NCBI GenBank assembly: GCA_019321725.1 | Contig: CM033116.1 | Span: 1,236,642 to 1,300,641, forward strand | Reading direction: 5' to 3' | DNA from: Paulownia fortunei | Taxonomy: Eukaryota > Streptophyta > Magnoliopsida > Lamiales > Paulowniaceae | Length of the DNA stretch: 64,000 bases | Shown: positions 25,530-38,100 of the stretch, piece by piece | Position numbering within the stretch: the stretch's first letter is position 1 | Layout of the letters: every line of letters starts with the position of its first letter | Made by a program: the position numbers and the translations under genes | The notes under the pieces: model-generated | What the model saw: the letters and a program-made list of their open reading frames with translations, nothing else | What the model was told of the DNA's origin: nothing | Database searches by the model: none

Positions 25530-25771
25530 TAAATACTTCTGCGCATGTATTCACTGGAGATTTATCATGACTATTACAAGCTGCTCAACATCTTCACTCT
25601 TCCCTTTTTAAAAAAAAAAAAAAAAATTGTTAAAATGATGCTTACATGATCATCCACTAGGTATTTTCTCCGTAAAAAATACTGATTATGTACTTTTTCC
25701 CTTGGAACTCATTCTTAGTTTTCAAAATTAGGTATTCCTATATCTATTGTGCACTCTGTACACGTTTATTC

Positions 25772-25957
25772 CCTTCTGTATAAGATTAACATTAAAATGT
25801 CTAAACGAAATAATTTTGAAAAACTAAGAATATTGCATCATATGTAGAAACTACGTTCAAAAATCCTTCTGTATAAGATTAACATTAAAATGTCTAAACG
25901 AAATAATTTTGAAAAACTAAGAATATTGCATCATATGTAGAAACTACGTTCAAAAAT
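25772..25957. repeat. 93-bp perfect or near-perfect tandem duplication
   Basis: The segment starting CCTTCTGTATAAGATTAAC and ending ACTACGTTCAAAAAT occurs twice head-to-tail, starting at 25772 and 25865. The two copies read essentially identically, so the duplication is recent. It lies about 0.3-0.5 kb upstream of the vicilin transcription start region. Confidence 0.95.
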
Positions 25958-26161
25958 TTGTAAACTACGTAAAAGAATTTGTCTTTTCATTACATGCATC
26001 ATTTTGTACTGTTCGATTTTGTCGTATGCTTCATTTAGCAAAAAATACCCTGGAAACGCTATGTTCATAAAACACTGTATCAGCCTCTTTTCTTTTGTCC
26101 TGATTAGTACGCGGCGATAATTTTATTTGCTGCATAGACACGTTAGGTGGACACTTGTATT

Positions 26162-26233
26162 CATGCATGGCGTCTCAAGGATTGCATGCAAAACTCTTGT
26201 CTCAATCTCTTACACCTCGTGCACTCTATAAAT
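26162..26233 (+). promoter_or_regulatory. Seed-type promoter of the vicilin gene
   Basis: Two RY (Sph) elements, CATGCA at 26162-26167 (within TCATGCATGG) and at 26185-26190 (within TTGCATGCAA), lie 35-60 bp upstream of a TATAAAT box at 26227-26233. The ATG follows at 26299. RY motifs bind B3 factors such as ABI3/FUS3 in maturing seeds, which agrees with the storage-protein gene downstream. Confidence 0.8.
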
Positions 26234-26298
26234 TAATGATCAGCTACCCACAGCTTACTTCATCTTCATCAATCAAATAAACTAAGAAATTGAAAAGA

Positions 26299-28630
26299 AT
26301 GAGTTTCAAAGGGAGGTTTTGTTTGGTGCTGTTTGCATTGTTACTTGCTTCTGCGACTATAGCTTTGGGAACCCAAGACCCGGAGCTGAAGCAGTGCAAG
26401 CACCAGTGCAAAGCGCAGCAACAATTCGACAAGGAGAAGATAAAAACATGCATCCAACAGTGCGAAGATTACGTCCGGGAGAAACAGAGGCGGGAACACG
26501 GCGGTGGTAGCGGCGGCACCTCCAAGGAGGAGGAGGAGGAGTTCCTGAATCGCAAAAGCCCGATAGAGAGGCTGCGAGAGTGCTCCAAGGGCTGTGAGCG
26601 ACAACACGGTGAACAGCGAGAAGACTGCCAAAGGCGCTGCCAGGAGGAGTATCAAAAGGAGAAAGGGAGGTATGAAGGTGGCCAAGATGACAACCCGATG
26701 GACCCACAAAAGGAGTATCAACAGTGCCGTAAACAGTGTCTCAGCCAGACTGAGGGCGGTAGATACTCCCAAGAGCGCTGCGAGAGACGCTGTGAGGAGC
26801 GGCTGAGAGAGAGGCAGCAGGAGCAGGGGCGAGAGGGAGAACGTGACGAAATGTACGAAGGGAGAGAAAGAGAGGAGGAGGAGGAAGAAGAACAGCAAGG
26901 GCAAAATCCTTATGTGTTTGAGGATCGGCATTTCATCACTGGAATGCAGACCGAACACGGTCGGGTCCGGATCCTTCAGAAATTCACGGACAGGTCCAAG
27001 CTCCTCCGGGGCATTGAAAACTACCGGGTCACCATTCTTGAAGCCGAGCCTCAAACCTTCATCGTGCCTAATCATTGGGATGCCGAAACCGTACTTTTTG
27101 TCGCAAACGGTAATTAATCACTTCAAATTTACACAATAGTAGTATGCTTTATAATTGGACCATACTTAATTTTTGTCATATAACTAATTGTGTAGGAAGG
27201 GGAACAGTGAGCTTAGTGCACCAAGACAGGAGGGAGAGCTTCAATATCAGACAAGGTGATATATTGAGGATCAAGGCAGGGACGACAACATATTTGATCA
27301 ATAGGGACAATAACGAGAGATTGGTCCTAGCCAAGCTTCTTAAGCCCATCAACACTCCCGGCGAATTTGAGGTTGTAAATCCGAATTTGATCATAATATT
27401 ACTGGGTATTGTCACATTTCAGCATGATGTTGAATATGGTTCTTGTCACAAAACAGGCATTTTTTGGTGCCGGAGGGGATAATCCAGAATCCTTCTACAG
27501 GGCCTTCAGCGATGAAATACTTGAAGCTGCTTTCAATGTAATTTCCTAACCAAATTTCTTAAATATCTTCAGCAGTAAACGGCCAACTTTCATTGGCAAC
27601 ACTAGATATAAATTGGATGGGCTGATTAGTTTGGTTATTTTCCTGGATTTAGACAAGGAGGGATAGATTGAAGAGGCTATTTGGGCAACAAAAGCAAGGA
27701 GTGATACTCAAGGCTTCACAAGAGCAGATCAGGGCCATGAGCCACCACGAAGAGGGCGGTATCTGGCCTTTCGGAGGCGAATCCAAGGGCACATTTAATC
27801 TCTATCAGCAACGCCCCACGCACAGCAACCAATATGGGCAGCTCTACGAGGTGGACTCCAGCCACTATAGGCAGCTTCGTGACCTTGATATCGCTGTTTC
27901 TCTAGCCAACATCACCAAGGTAAATAAAACCTTAATCAAATTCAAAATTGCTTCAATAATTTGCGTATATAAACTGGGTCTTTGAGTTTTAACTATAAAA
28001 TGTTTTAAGTTCCTTGAATTAGGAAGACTCCCCTAAGGTACGTATTGGTTTTCGTTTTGCTTAGGGTGCCATGACAGCTCCCTATTACAACTCCAAGTCC
28101 ACAAAGATCAGTATAGTGGTTGATGGTGAAGGCTACTTCGAAATGGCATGCCCGCACCTGGGCCGCCAACGGGAGCGTCCTGGATCACAGCGCGAGACTA
28201 GGGGCGGCCCAAGCTACCAGAAAGTCAGCTCCCGCTTGAAACGTGGCACAGTGGTCGTCGTTCCGGCCGGTCATCCGTTCGTGGCTGTCGCTTCAAACAA
28301 CCAGAACCTGCAGCTTCTCTGCTTCGAACTCAATGCCTACAACAACGAAAAATTCCCTCTTGCAGGTAAGATCGACCCTTGTGCACAAGATATGCGCTAA
28401 GAGTACGTGTAGTTCGGATTGCACTATAAAACCGTATAAAAAGACGATTAAATAAAAGCGAAATTTGTTTAACAGGAAGGAGGAATGTGATCAACCAACT
28501 AGAGAAAGAGGCGAAGGAGCTGGCATTCGGAGTCCCCGCAAGAGAAGTGGATGAGGTGTTTAAGAGCCAGGAAGAGGAGTTTTTCTTCAAGGGACCTCGC
28601 CAGCAGCACCAGGGTCGTTCTGATGCGTAA
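26299..28630 (+). CDS. Vicilin-like 7S globulin seed storage protein with N-terminal cysteine-hairpin repeats
   Basis: Seed storage protein of protein bodies, made on the rough ER and deposited in embryo storage vacuoles. Six exons (26299-27109, 27196-27371, 27457-27537, 27653-27919, 28065-28365, 28476-28630) join in frame to about 596 residues. The start is the first ATG, MSFKGRFCLVLFALLL, a signal peptide. Next comes an N-terminal region with three C-x3-C...C-x3-C hairpin units (QCKHQC/CIQQC, CSKGC/CQRRC, CRKQC/CERRC) separated by Glu/Arg/Gln-rich spacers. Two cupin domains follow: PYVFEDRHFITG through KLLKPINTPGEFE, and GGIWPFGGESKGTFN through HPFVAVASNNQN. The C-terminus is EEFFFKGPRQQHQGR-like. 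Overall similarity to the sesame 7S globulin is very high from memory of that family. No lesion was seen. Homologues are known seed allergens. Confidence 0.95.
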
Positions 28631-29378
28631 GAAAATGATGCAGGAGATGTGGCTGAGTGGCTGTCTGAATTTTGTGTTTGGTAGCTTTATGTAAATGTGA
28701 AGCCAGTACTCTAATATAACTATGACTCTGTATTAGTATATGATATCGTGTAAGCTGTTTCAAACCCTGCGGAGATGTAACTATATGTAAAGATGAAGTT
28801 CTCTTAATAAGACTTGAGCTGGTTCCAGGGGAGGCCCTGTCCAGCTCTTTTTGTTTTGCTTTTCCGGGTTTTCCGTGATATTCATGGATTCTGCTAATTC
28901 AGTTTGGATTTCGTCATGGATTATGTGAATTTGAAATAGATTTGTCCTGGATTGGGGGAATTCAGTGAGAATTGTCATCATGATCTGAAGTCATACTACT
29001 CTTTTTTGAATTATCTTATCATGTAATTTACCATGGATTAGATGAATTCTTTGTTGAGTTCAGTAGTTTGACTATTGTCTTTAAACTCTTACTAGTTTGA
29101 CTTGTAATCGCAATTAGGAATGCTTGCCATTCTCTATGTCAATTTAATATTTTATTTCTAATTTAATGCTCTATGATATTTTATTTTTTATTTCAGTATT
29201 AAATAAAAATTTAGCTATAAAACACTGGATTAAATACAAAATAAACAAATGATCCAAAGTGGTGGAGGTTTCTGCCCCAAATGTGGCCAAATCATTTTTG
29301 GGGAATGTTTCAATTCCCAACCAAACATTTGAAAAGTTTTTTGGGTACTCCTCTGAAGTCATATCTTTTTCTTCAGTT

Positions 29379-29381
<3 letters not shown>

Positions 29382-29455
<74 letters not shown>
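29382..29455. repeat. (AT)n microsatellite, about 74 bp
   Basis: An uninterrupted AT dinucleotide run. Further shorter AT runs occur at 29584-29604 and 30025-30080. Confidence 0.97.
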
Positions 29456-29458
<3 letters not shown>

Positions 29459-30023
29459 CTTTTTTTTCAAAATATTTTTGAAAAGGTTGACTTTACATTT
29501 TTTTAATTATATAATCTTCTCAATTACTAATATATTTTTATACATAGCTTTTTACATATTATACTGATCATTACATTAGTAAAAATATATATATATATAT
29601 ATATTCAATCATTATATTAGTAAAAGAACATGTAATGTACAAAAAATTGATCTAATTAGACAAAGCTTTTACATAATATCCACATAAACAAATATTTTTT
29701 TGCAAAAATAAAACCATACATGTTTTTTTTTAATCACCTCCAAAAAAAAAACTCAATACATTTTCGAACTCTACATATTCTTTTGTATAATTTCCAAAAT
29801 GCATTTTCGTTACATATATTTAAAAATGACTTACAAACATAACCGCGGCTTTGTGCAATTAAAATGTGGCATTTCCACGCAAGGTGCCTTGTATCAGATT
29901 TACACAAGATCCATCCATGGGATTCACACTAGTCCACTGCAATTTCTGACATTACACGAACAGGTGATTACGGAACCTATGCGATTTTTGGAACTGGGTG
30001 TTATAAATGGTATACGTATATTT

Positions 30024-30024
<1 letters not shown>

Positions 30025-30067
<43 letters not shown>

Positions 30068-30080
30068 ATATATATATTAT
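30025..30080. repeat. (AT)n microsatellite, interrupted
   Basis: Two AT runs lie back to back with a single TT break near 30057. Confidence 0.95.
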
Positions 30081-30803
30081 ATAAATATTTTATTTTTAAA
30101 AAAAATTATATATTTATCATTTATCCATACATCAAATATACTACACTTGGGCATGAATATTGCCTATAAGTGGGTAACCCTCCTACTTCTCCTGACATTT
30201 GTTGTAATTATCCTCTCCTACTTTTTCTACATTTGTTGTTTCTTCAGTGTAAGTCCGTATCTTACGCAATAATAAGGCATTAACAAATATAATTATAATT
30301 TAATTTTATCATATATAGATATATACATGCATCATATTTTTCCAAAACTCAAATATTTCAAAAAAAAAGGAGAGATATAAAAAGAATTGTATAACATATT
30401 TAAAAAAAAATACATTATTTCTTGCTGATATAAATAAGGTGAGCCATGATATTCGACTTTCAAAATTTACATGGTAAAATATATCTATAAATTGCAAGGC
30501 ACATATATGTTATTGAAAAATTATATTCTTATCCAATTCAAATGTAATCTGATTTAACTAATTCTAGGACAATGTTATTACATTTGTAATGTGATTCACT
30601 ATCATTTAATTAATTACTTACTAACTCAATTTAGGCTGATCGAAATATATCACATAAACACTAGGAATTAAGCTTTAATCCAATTCCAGTCAAAAGCAAT
30701 CTCAGTTTGGAAGTGCAATAATCCAATTCCCCATAATCTCAGACAATATATTTCAGCAAAACTTTATCAAAATAATGTGAATTAGATAGGGCCCACGGTG
30801 CCC

Positions 30804-30811
30804 TATATATA
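30804..30811 (+). promoter_or_regulatory. TATA box of the FLZ gene
   Basis: TATATATA lies about 120 bp before the ATG at 30934 and is followed by a CT/CA-rich leader typical of plant 5' UTRs. Confidence 0.6.
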
Positions 30812-30933
30812 TCCGCCACTTTGCTCCCTTCATCCTCTGTTTCTCTAAAACCTTATTTCTCACTCTTTCATTCATTTTACAGTTTACACACACCACACAC
30901 AGTTTATAATACCCTACATTTAACTAATTGAAA

Positions 30934-33408
30934 ATGCCGGTGAACCGCGGCCGAAGCGGAAGTTCGTCGAGCCGCCTAGCTACGCAAGTTGCAACCAACG
31001 CCGTCGCTGCAGTCAATCCGACGACGGTTATGAAGGCTGAGGCCGCCGGCGAGCCGTCACGGTCGAAGATTTTGACCATCGCTAATCCGGTTAGTGTTGC
31101 AGAATCTGATCACCTGAAAATTGGGGAATTTCTGGAGCGTTGTCACTACTGCAAGAAGCGGATTGCGCAGAATTCTGAGGTATTCATGTATAGGTATGGT
31201 TTTTGAATTCTTAATCCTCCTTTTTTTCTTTTTTTTGTTCTTCAATTTTGTTGTGTGCTTCTTTTTTTCTTTTTCTAAATTGATTTCTTTATGAACTTGT
31301 CACCGGCTGGATGGTGTTTATGCTTCACTTTTATTTACTAAGCTTCCTTTTTTTTTTTAATTTTGACATGTTTTCTTTGGTCGTGTTCTTAAATCTGTTT
31401 TATTTTGTGATTATTGAATTTTAATTCTGTTATTTTCGAGTTCTATATGTTTCAGTAACTGTTTTATGCTTCATTCTTTGTTTCTCCAAATTTAGCTGTT
31501 CTTTAGCTAATCACCGGATTATGATGTTCTTTGAGTTTTTTTCTTTCTTTTTTTATTAAGCTTTGTTAATAAGTTTATTTTTTTGCTTTCTTACCTTTTT
31601 TTATTGTTTTAGGATTTAGGAATATGTTTTGCTATCTTTAATTTAGTGCACTAATCGTCACTGGTACACGAATTTTTATGTTTTTCTTTGTTAACTTTAT
31701 ACTTTAGACACTTTTGCTTTTCTGGTCTTTCGATTACGAAATGTGTAATTTGGGTGCTTCATCGAACAAGATTTTTTATTATAAATTTAATTGCATACTA
31801 ATAAATTTTTAAATATAATGAATAATTATATAAGATGCAGTAATTTGCCATAGAAAATCCTGATGCTCGACTATTTAGTTTATGTTTCTTCATTGAATTT
31901 TTATTAATTAATGCTTCATTGACTAATTTCTGATAATCTACAATATTTACGATTTTGTTGCCTAAGTAATGGTTCATTGACTAATTTTTTATGATCTGTA
32001 TCCAGTATAATTATATTTTAATAAAAAATAAAATACTTGCATAATATTCAATTAAGTCAATATAGCGTGAAGTTCAATAATTGCATTGTCAAGTAATATA
32101 ATTAAATCAACTAAGTTTTTACCTACTCCATTGACCTCGGTTTTTTTATTATAAAGATTACTTACTAGATAAGAATCCCTGAGTTAATGATGACAGTGTT
32201 ACTTTTTATATGGGTTTTCATCTTTTGCTCCGAAAGAAAAACTTGTTTCTATTTAAATATTTGGAAGATCTCCTCTCCAGTATCCTGTATCCGTGGGAAA
32301 TGGAGAGGGTCCAGTGCTATCTTAGATTATTGCCACGTAGCTGAAGCAAATCTACGGTTTAAAATTCAGGAATATCTCCATCTTCTCCATCCTTGTCTTT
32401 AATCCAAATACAGGTCATCACCACCACCGCCCCTCAGCTGTCGCCTAACCACCAGCACCACCATCTGCAGCATGTTCTTTCACTTTTTTTTTTTTCCTGG
32501 TAGATCTCCATTCACAACCCACACTTTTAACAAACAAAATAGGGACACCACCACCGCCTCTATGCCCTTGCGTCACCACCACCATCTGCAGCATCTCCTC
32601 TCACAACCCACACTTTTAACAAAAAAAATTAGGGACAGATCCGAGTGAAGTGGAAATCTTTCACTAAATTGTTGATAGCCACCTCTCTTTATACCCACTT
32701 CGAATGAAAAAGAATGCTGAACTTCATTCCAAAACCCTCTCTAAAAATTTAAAATTAAAGGTGCATAAATATGAGGGAGAGGACCGAGAGAGAGGGCAAC
32801 TGAAATTGAACTTCCTATTGTGTGTTGGGGCTGATGTGTGTTGGTCTGTTCATGCGGGAATGATTCACACATGGCAATGAGTGTTGTCCGACCTTACCAC
32901 CGGAGAAATTAAAGTTTGAGGTGATGGAATGATTCAGATTTCTGATGACTATAGTGTTATCAGTGTGTAATGTGGACCATTGATGTGGATTTAGCCACTC
33001 GGCAATGATCCACACATGCACTGGAACGTTCCAGTGCAACTGGGGTACTGAAGAGGATCCGTTTTATTAAGTTTTATACAGGAGTATCATTGATATTTTA
33101 TTTTCTCACTTGGGAAACTTATAGGAGCAATTAATAGTACTAGATAGGGAACTTATACTTTTTTGTTACCTATAACTATTACAACATCTTTTGTTAATCT
33201 GCTTAAGTTTCCATGATGCATTGTTATGCTTTAAGAGTTTTAATTCTCGGATGTACAATGATGCAGCAACCTCTGTGCATTCTGCTCTGCTGAATGCCGT
33301 GACCTTCAGATTGCACTGGACCATTTGGCAAAGGAACACCCAGCAAATCCCAAAGAGGTGGTGGTTCACGGACAGGGGATTTACAATGTGAAGAGTCATG
33401 GTTCTTAA
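30934..33408 (+). CDS. FCS-like zinc finger (FLZ, DUF581) protein
   Basis: FLZ proteins are plant-specific adaptors that bind the SnRK1 energy-sensing kinase and other partners. Two exons, 30934-31193 and 33267-33408, join in phase 2 to 133 residues; the TTG six bases upstream is not used as start. The N-terminal 60 residues are Ser/Ala/Arg-rich and disordered. The FLZ domain spans the splice site: FLERCHYCKKRIAQNSEVFMYR in exon 1 and SNLCAFCSAECRDLQIALDH in exon 2. This gives the C-x2-C...C-x2-C zinc ligands and the conserved FCS with Cys-Arg after it. The position of this intron inside the zinc finger is usual for the family. The single intron is long (2.07 kb) and contains repeats. Confidence 0.93.
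32440..32640 (+). repeat. Duplicated CACCAC-rich segment in the FLZ intron
   Basis: CACCATCTGCAGCAT occurs at about 32459 and 32580, and CACAACCCACACTTTTAACAA with AGGGACA after it occurs at 32513 and 32602. The spacing (89-121 bp) shows an imperfect local duplication. Confidence 0.75.
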
Positions 33409-34800
33409 AATGGAGAGCATTGCTGCATATGTAGATTTAAGTACTAACTGTAGATGTGCTGGCTGTTAATTTTTTGGGTATCAGTTTGCACTTCTGCATG
33501 GAAGTAGGAATAGTATAGATCTGGTATTCTAGTACTATCTTGCTGTACAGGTTCTCCTATATGTTAGCTATGTTTTTGAAGAATTAAACTAGTATAGCTT
33601 TCTGCTAAAGCTGCTACTTCGGAGTTGGATATAATGCTTTTGTATCATATTAAGAAACCAGAACTGTCTTTAGCATTTAAGTGATACCTAATGGATAAAT
33701 ACTTGGACTTCATTTACTTTTTAACATGTCTTGTCAAGCCGGAGAGTTTGTTAGGTTGTGGAAATCTATGTGCTAAAATTTGATTGCATTTTGGATCTAG
33801 ACATTAGATTGATTGCTGATGTACCAATTCTTTGAAGTAGGCCCCTTCATTTTGGAAAATTCTGAACTTGATTCACCAATGGGTAATGGCTACCTGAAGA
33901 TTGAAGAAGTAAGGTATGGAAACGATGTAATCATGTTTAGTTGTTGATTCTGCGATTTTGTTTGTGACCTTCAGAATACCAGAATAGGGGCGAGCCTACA
34001 TCGTAATTGGTTTCAAGTTGTTTTCTTTTTACTGCTTGTGCTAAGCGTGTGAGTATGCAGTTTTTCCATGTCGATATGCTGTTGGTAAATTCATCATATC
34101 AGCACTCTACAGGTACTTGCATAAGAACATATAACATGATCTTTTAATGTTATGATCCGTTGGCCATTCCTTTTGGACTTATATCGTCCTTTAGTCAAGA
34201 CTATGTTGCTTCAATTATGACTAATTTCCAATTATCTGCACCAGGAGCAAAAGAAACAGTTGAATTACATCCTCCGCTTATGGATAACTGTTATTTGATA
34301 TTGCTTCTCAATCGAGAAATTTCCCGAGACACTTCAGAAGGATTCATGCTGTTTATTTGGCCCTTGACATTAAAGGGACATGTTTTTTGTGCCCTGATAA
34401 AATTTTGCAATACCGTTTTACCAGCTTTTGCTATAACACATTGAAGCTATTAAACTAACAAAGAGGAGAACAACTTTTCTGCATTCATTCTTACAGTGAA
34501 TGAATTGCAGAAGTCGATCGATGATTGTTATATAAGCTCTCTATATGTATTTGTGATAACTTTCTTTGCTTTGTCATCACCATCATCATCATCCTTTGTC
34601 TTTGTAGTATTTTCAGCTGAATTGTGCATAAATTAAGGAACGGCAATATCCTATCCTCCCCCCCCCCCCCCCCCCCCAGCCCATCCTACAAGGTTGTTAT
34701 GTTGTAGCGTAAGAAATGAAAATCTCGTGTGTTTCCATTTGGGCTAATGTAAGGCCCAACGGGCCTTCCACAAAACATGTTGGAAGTTGGGAAGTACGTA
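33409..34800. other. 3' flank of FLZ gene, no further gene
   Basis: The first few hundred bases are probably the 3' UTR. An open frame at 34160-34444 has no recognisable motif. A 20-C homopolymer lies at 34658-34677. Confidence 0.5.
34658..34677. repeat. Poly-C run of 20
   Basis: Twenty consecutive C residues in otherwise AT-rich DNA. Exact length is likely to be uncertain in the assembly. Confidence 0.95.
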
Positions 34801-34807
34801 TTGCTTA

Positions 34808-35168
34808 GAGGTTGGTTGATTTTGTTTTGAGAATTTGTCTAATATTTCCAATTTAAAACTCTAAAAATGCATTTATTTATTTATTTTCATCAGAATATGT
34901 CTCTTACTTTCATTTTCAATATCTTTTTATCAAATCTGAAAATCGAAACACACTAATTAAATATATTTTCAAATCTACTAATATTCACATCTTTCATGCA
35001 GAAAAATCACAAAATATATATATTTTTTTATTTTTAAATTTTAGACAGCAATATGGAAAGATAACTAAATCAAATATATTTTTATTTTTTACATAAAAAT
35101 CTAATAAAATATTTTTAATACTAAAAATGCTGGAAACATAAAAAAGAGACTGAAAATGAAACCAAACA
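34808..35168. mobile_element. Degenerate relative of the 361-bp MITE
   Basis: The left end GAGGTTGGTTGATTTTG and the right end TTGTTTGGTTTCATTTTCAG (read inward) resemble the ends of the element at 25169. The interior shares AAATCTACTAATATT and CAAATATATTTTTATTTTTAC with it, and the implied length is the same, 361 bp. The ends and flanking TTA/TAA are imperfect, so this copy is older. Confidence 0.55.
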
Positions 35169-35169
35169 A

Positions 35170-38100
35170 TAATGTATGTATTTATAAACTGATGGCTAGG
35201 GCACCCATAGCATCACGTTATTATTTTAGGATCACAAAAAAAAAATTAAAACAACTATGTAGGATATTTGATATCCTGGATATTGGGTTTTACCAAAATA
35301 AGAAATTAGGGATTATGCAGGAAGAATCATCAATGCAAATACTTCAATGCCATATAAATTAATATGCCAATCTGATAACTCAATGGCATAAAAGCCTATT
35401 CTATTCTAAGCTAACACCAAGTTAAATTAAGTTTTTTTTTTTTCTGTATATTTCTGCTAAGTTGACTTGTACTAGTAATAGAGTACAATTGCAGCATCAT
35501 TGTGTACATCACTCATCCTCGTGTGTCCAAAACTGATATACCTTGTCTGAGAGTCACTGAGAGATTGGCAGTACTGCCCCCATCTGACAGACTTGTTTAA
35601 CAAGCAAAAGCCTATTTTAACACGAAATCACACGCATACCATAATCTGACATCATCTGTACTTAATTCAGCGAATGACGAAGCGCAATTCATTTGTGGTC
35701 ATTGCTTGCTTACTTCTGCTACTAATAAAAATCCTTTTTTTTTTAAATTTTTTTTATCAAATTAAACGTCTGCTTGATTATATTATATGGATTATAAAGA
35801 ATTTTGTCGTGGCGTATATGTATATGATTTGGAGAGTATATACTCTGATGATAAAGGCTGAAAAAGGGTGATTGATCCCTCCCCTCAGTTAAAATAGTGT
35901 ATAAAGAGATGGGTCGTGTGAAAATGATGATATCTGTTGTGTTATTACCAAGGCTGTCAGAGTCGTGTTGGTCCAGTCTCTATCTGGACACATAGATATT
36001 CTCCATTTTTCAGTTTAAAGTAAATGTACCCTGAAATAGTTGGTCACAAGGATGGAATATTGTTACAATGGAACACAAAAGATGATTAACGAAAGACTTT
36101 CATATGTGGGTAAACTCCTCTGGCTTGACCTAAAGTATTCTGGAAAGTTGTCTAAGAAGAAAAATTTTAGCAAGGTCAATGAGAAAGTCAACTTTTTCAT
36201 AAGGAAAAATAATTATAATAATTGCCAAACCAAAGCCAACAATGGCATGATAGTGATAAGATGCTTTAAGAGGCCTAGGACCCATTTTTCACAAAATTAT
36301 AGGTTGTGAAATTGACTTCCATATATTTCTATGTCCCAAACTCATATAGAAAGAAAGGTCATATTCTTTCCCATTCTTCTTTCATAGTCTTCCATTTCTA
36401 ACCAAAGTGATATATCAAACAACTTATGTTTTGGATGGTCCAAAAGTTTCCTACGAGTAAGTGAGACATCAAATGTTTGGACTTTTGGATGGTCCAAACT
36501 CCCTTCCTTTTGTAGTTAAAATTAGAGCAAAAATTGAGTGAAATCAACATAAGAAAAAGGTAGGGCTCGAGCCTACATTTTGCAGAATATCATTTTCGCT
36601 TAAAATCATAAAGAAAATACATATCCTTAAATTGAATGGACTCTTTTGAATTACGATTCTAGCTTGTAAGATTTTATTATTTTTTATAGGAACAATATCT
36701 ATTACATTATTTATCAATCAACAACATATCATATCAAAAATTAATTAATTATAATTAATAATTTATAACAAATCATATTGATTATAATAAATATAAAAAA
36801 AAACTGTTATAACAGTAATCTAATTATTCATACATTTAATATATAGAACTCGAACTCAAAATTTTAAAATTTTTAAACCTTAACTTTAATACTCAAGTAA
36901 AACCCGCCTGTAAAAATTTCATTGTCATATAAATATGGCAATGACCATGCATGGAATCTAAAAAGGTGGCGCACACAATTGTATTTTGGGTATCCACATC
37001 TATATATATATATATATATATATATATGTGCGTAGATTTATTTATTTTTTGTAAGCCAAAAGCAGATGAATTAATATAGTGGGATTATTGATAAAAAAAA
37101 AAAAGGGGGTAATCCACGACGTTATAACGTGATTGAAGTAACAGTGATCAGAGAGGGCTGACCATTGATGATCCATGATGATGATGATAATATTTGAGTT
37201 GATAGGTAGAGAGACCTCTGAACCTGCAGCAGATGACGTCACCTCCAGTCCAAATTTGAAAGCATGCAGCAGCTCCATCAATCGAAAAGTACTGTAGAAA
37301 ATATAGCATAAACGCAGCAAGCAGACGACTAGTACGGCTTCTCAGTTACAATTGGTAAAAAAAAGGCAAAATTAGGGAAGTTTTTTTTTTTTTTTTTTTC
37401 TTTTTGTTCTTCTGATGCTCTCGTCTTCCCACTTTAGCATCTATTTTTATTGTCGAATTCCATTTATGTGACTTATAGTCAAGGATGAAAGTCATGCATG
37501 TACTAAGACAACCTCCCAACTTAGTAATTTTGTGTCCTAATGCAGACTATGAGTTTCTATTTTTTTCTTCTTTTGATTTGGGATCAAGATTAAGGTTAAT
37601 TATTCAGTTTAATTAGGATTATAGTTATGAGGACTGGCCGGTTCTCTAAAATATATATATATATATATCTCTAGGAATCTGCATTGGATAATTAAAACAT
37701 AAAAATCGTTACATAAGTAAAAATAGTTTAATTACCAGCTGATTCTTGAATCCGTTCTGCTCAGTTGATTTGTTAAAGCACTTGGACTGATATAAAACAG
37801 ATATACACAAAAAGAATATCCTGATCTGACATAAATATACTTCATTAACTTTTTCTTTTTAAAAATAAAAAATAAAAAAACAAGATTATTGTAGGCCATT
37901 TTATTTTTGGGGAAGAATTAAGTAATATTGGCTGAAGATTATTGGCATTTCCCCATGCAACTGCAAGGGAAGAGGAAATTAAAGTGGTAAAATACAGACA
38001 AATCCAGAAGTCACATCTGTCTGTGGGCAAGCAGGCTTTGTGGGATTCTCCAAAACTTTGGAATTTGGAAACATCCAAACAGGTCGCGATAACATTTACC

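Larger units (their letters stand above)
28631..30800. other. 3' flank of vicilin and AT-rich spacer
   Basis: Possible polyadenylation signals (AATAAGA at about 28806) lie just downstream of the stop. The rest is AT-rich spacer with long (AT)n runs and no supported gene. Confidence 0.55.

Noticed and set aside
26341..27075. Long minus-strand open frame of 244 codons
   Set aside because: It is antisense to the Glu/Arg-rich vicilin exon; the Leu-rich composition is the reverse complement of GAG/GAA codons.
34160..34444. Plus-strand open frame of 94 codons downstream of the FLZ gene
   Set aside because: No motif, family or splice context supports it; it probably lies in 3' flanking DNA.
37042..37320. 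Minus-strand open frame and a possible microRNA precursor
   Set aside because: I compared the local GCAGCAGCTCCATC text with common plant miRNA sequences from memory and found no match, and no convincing hairpin arms.
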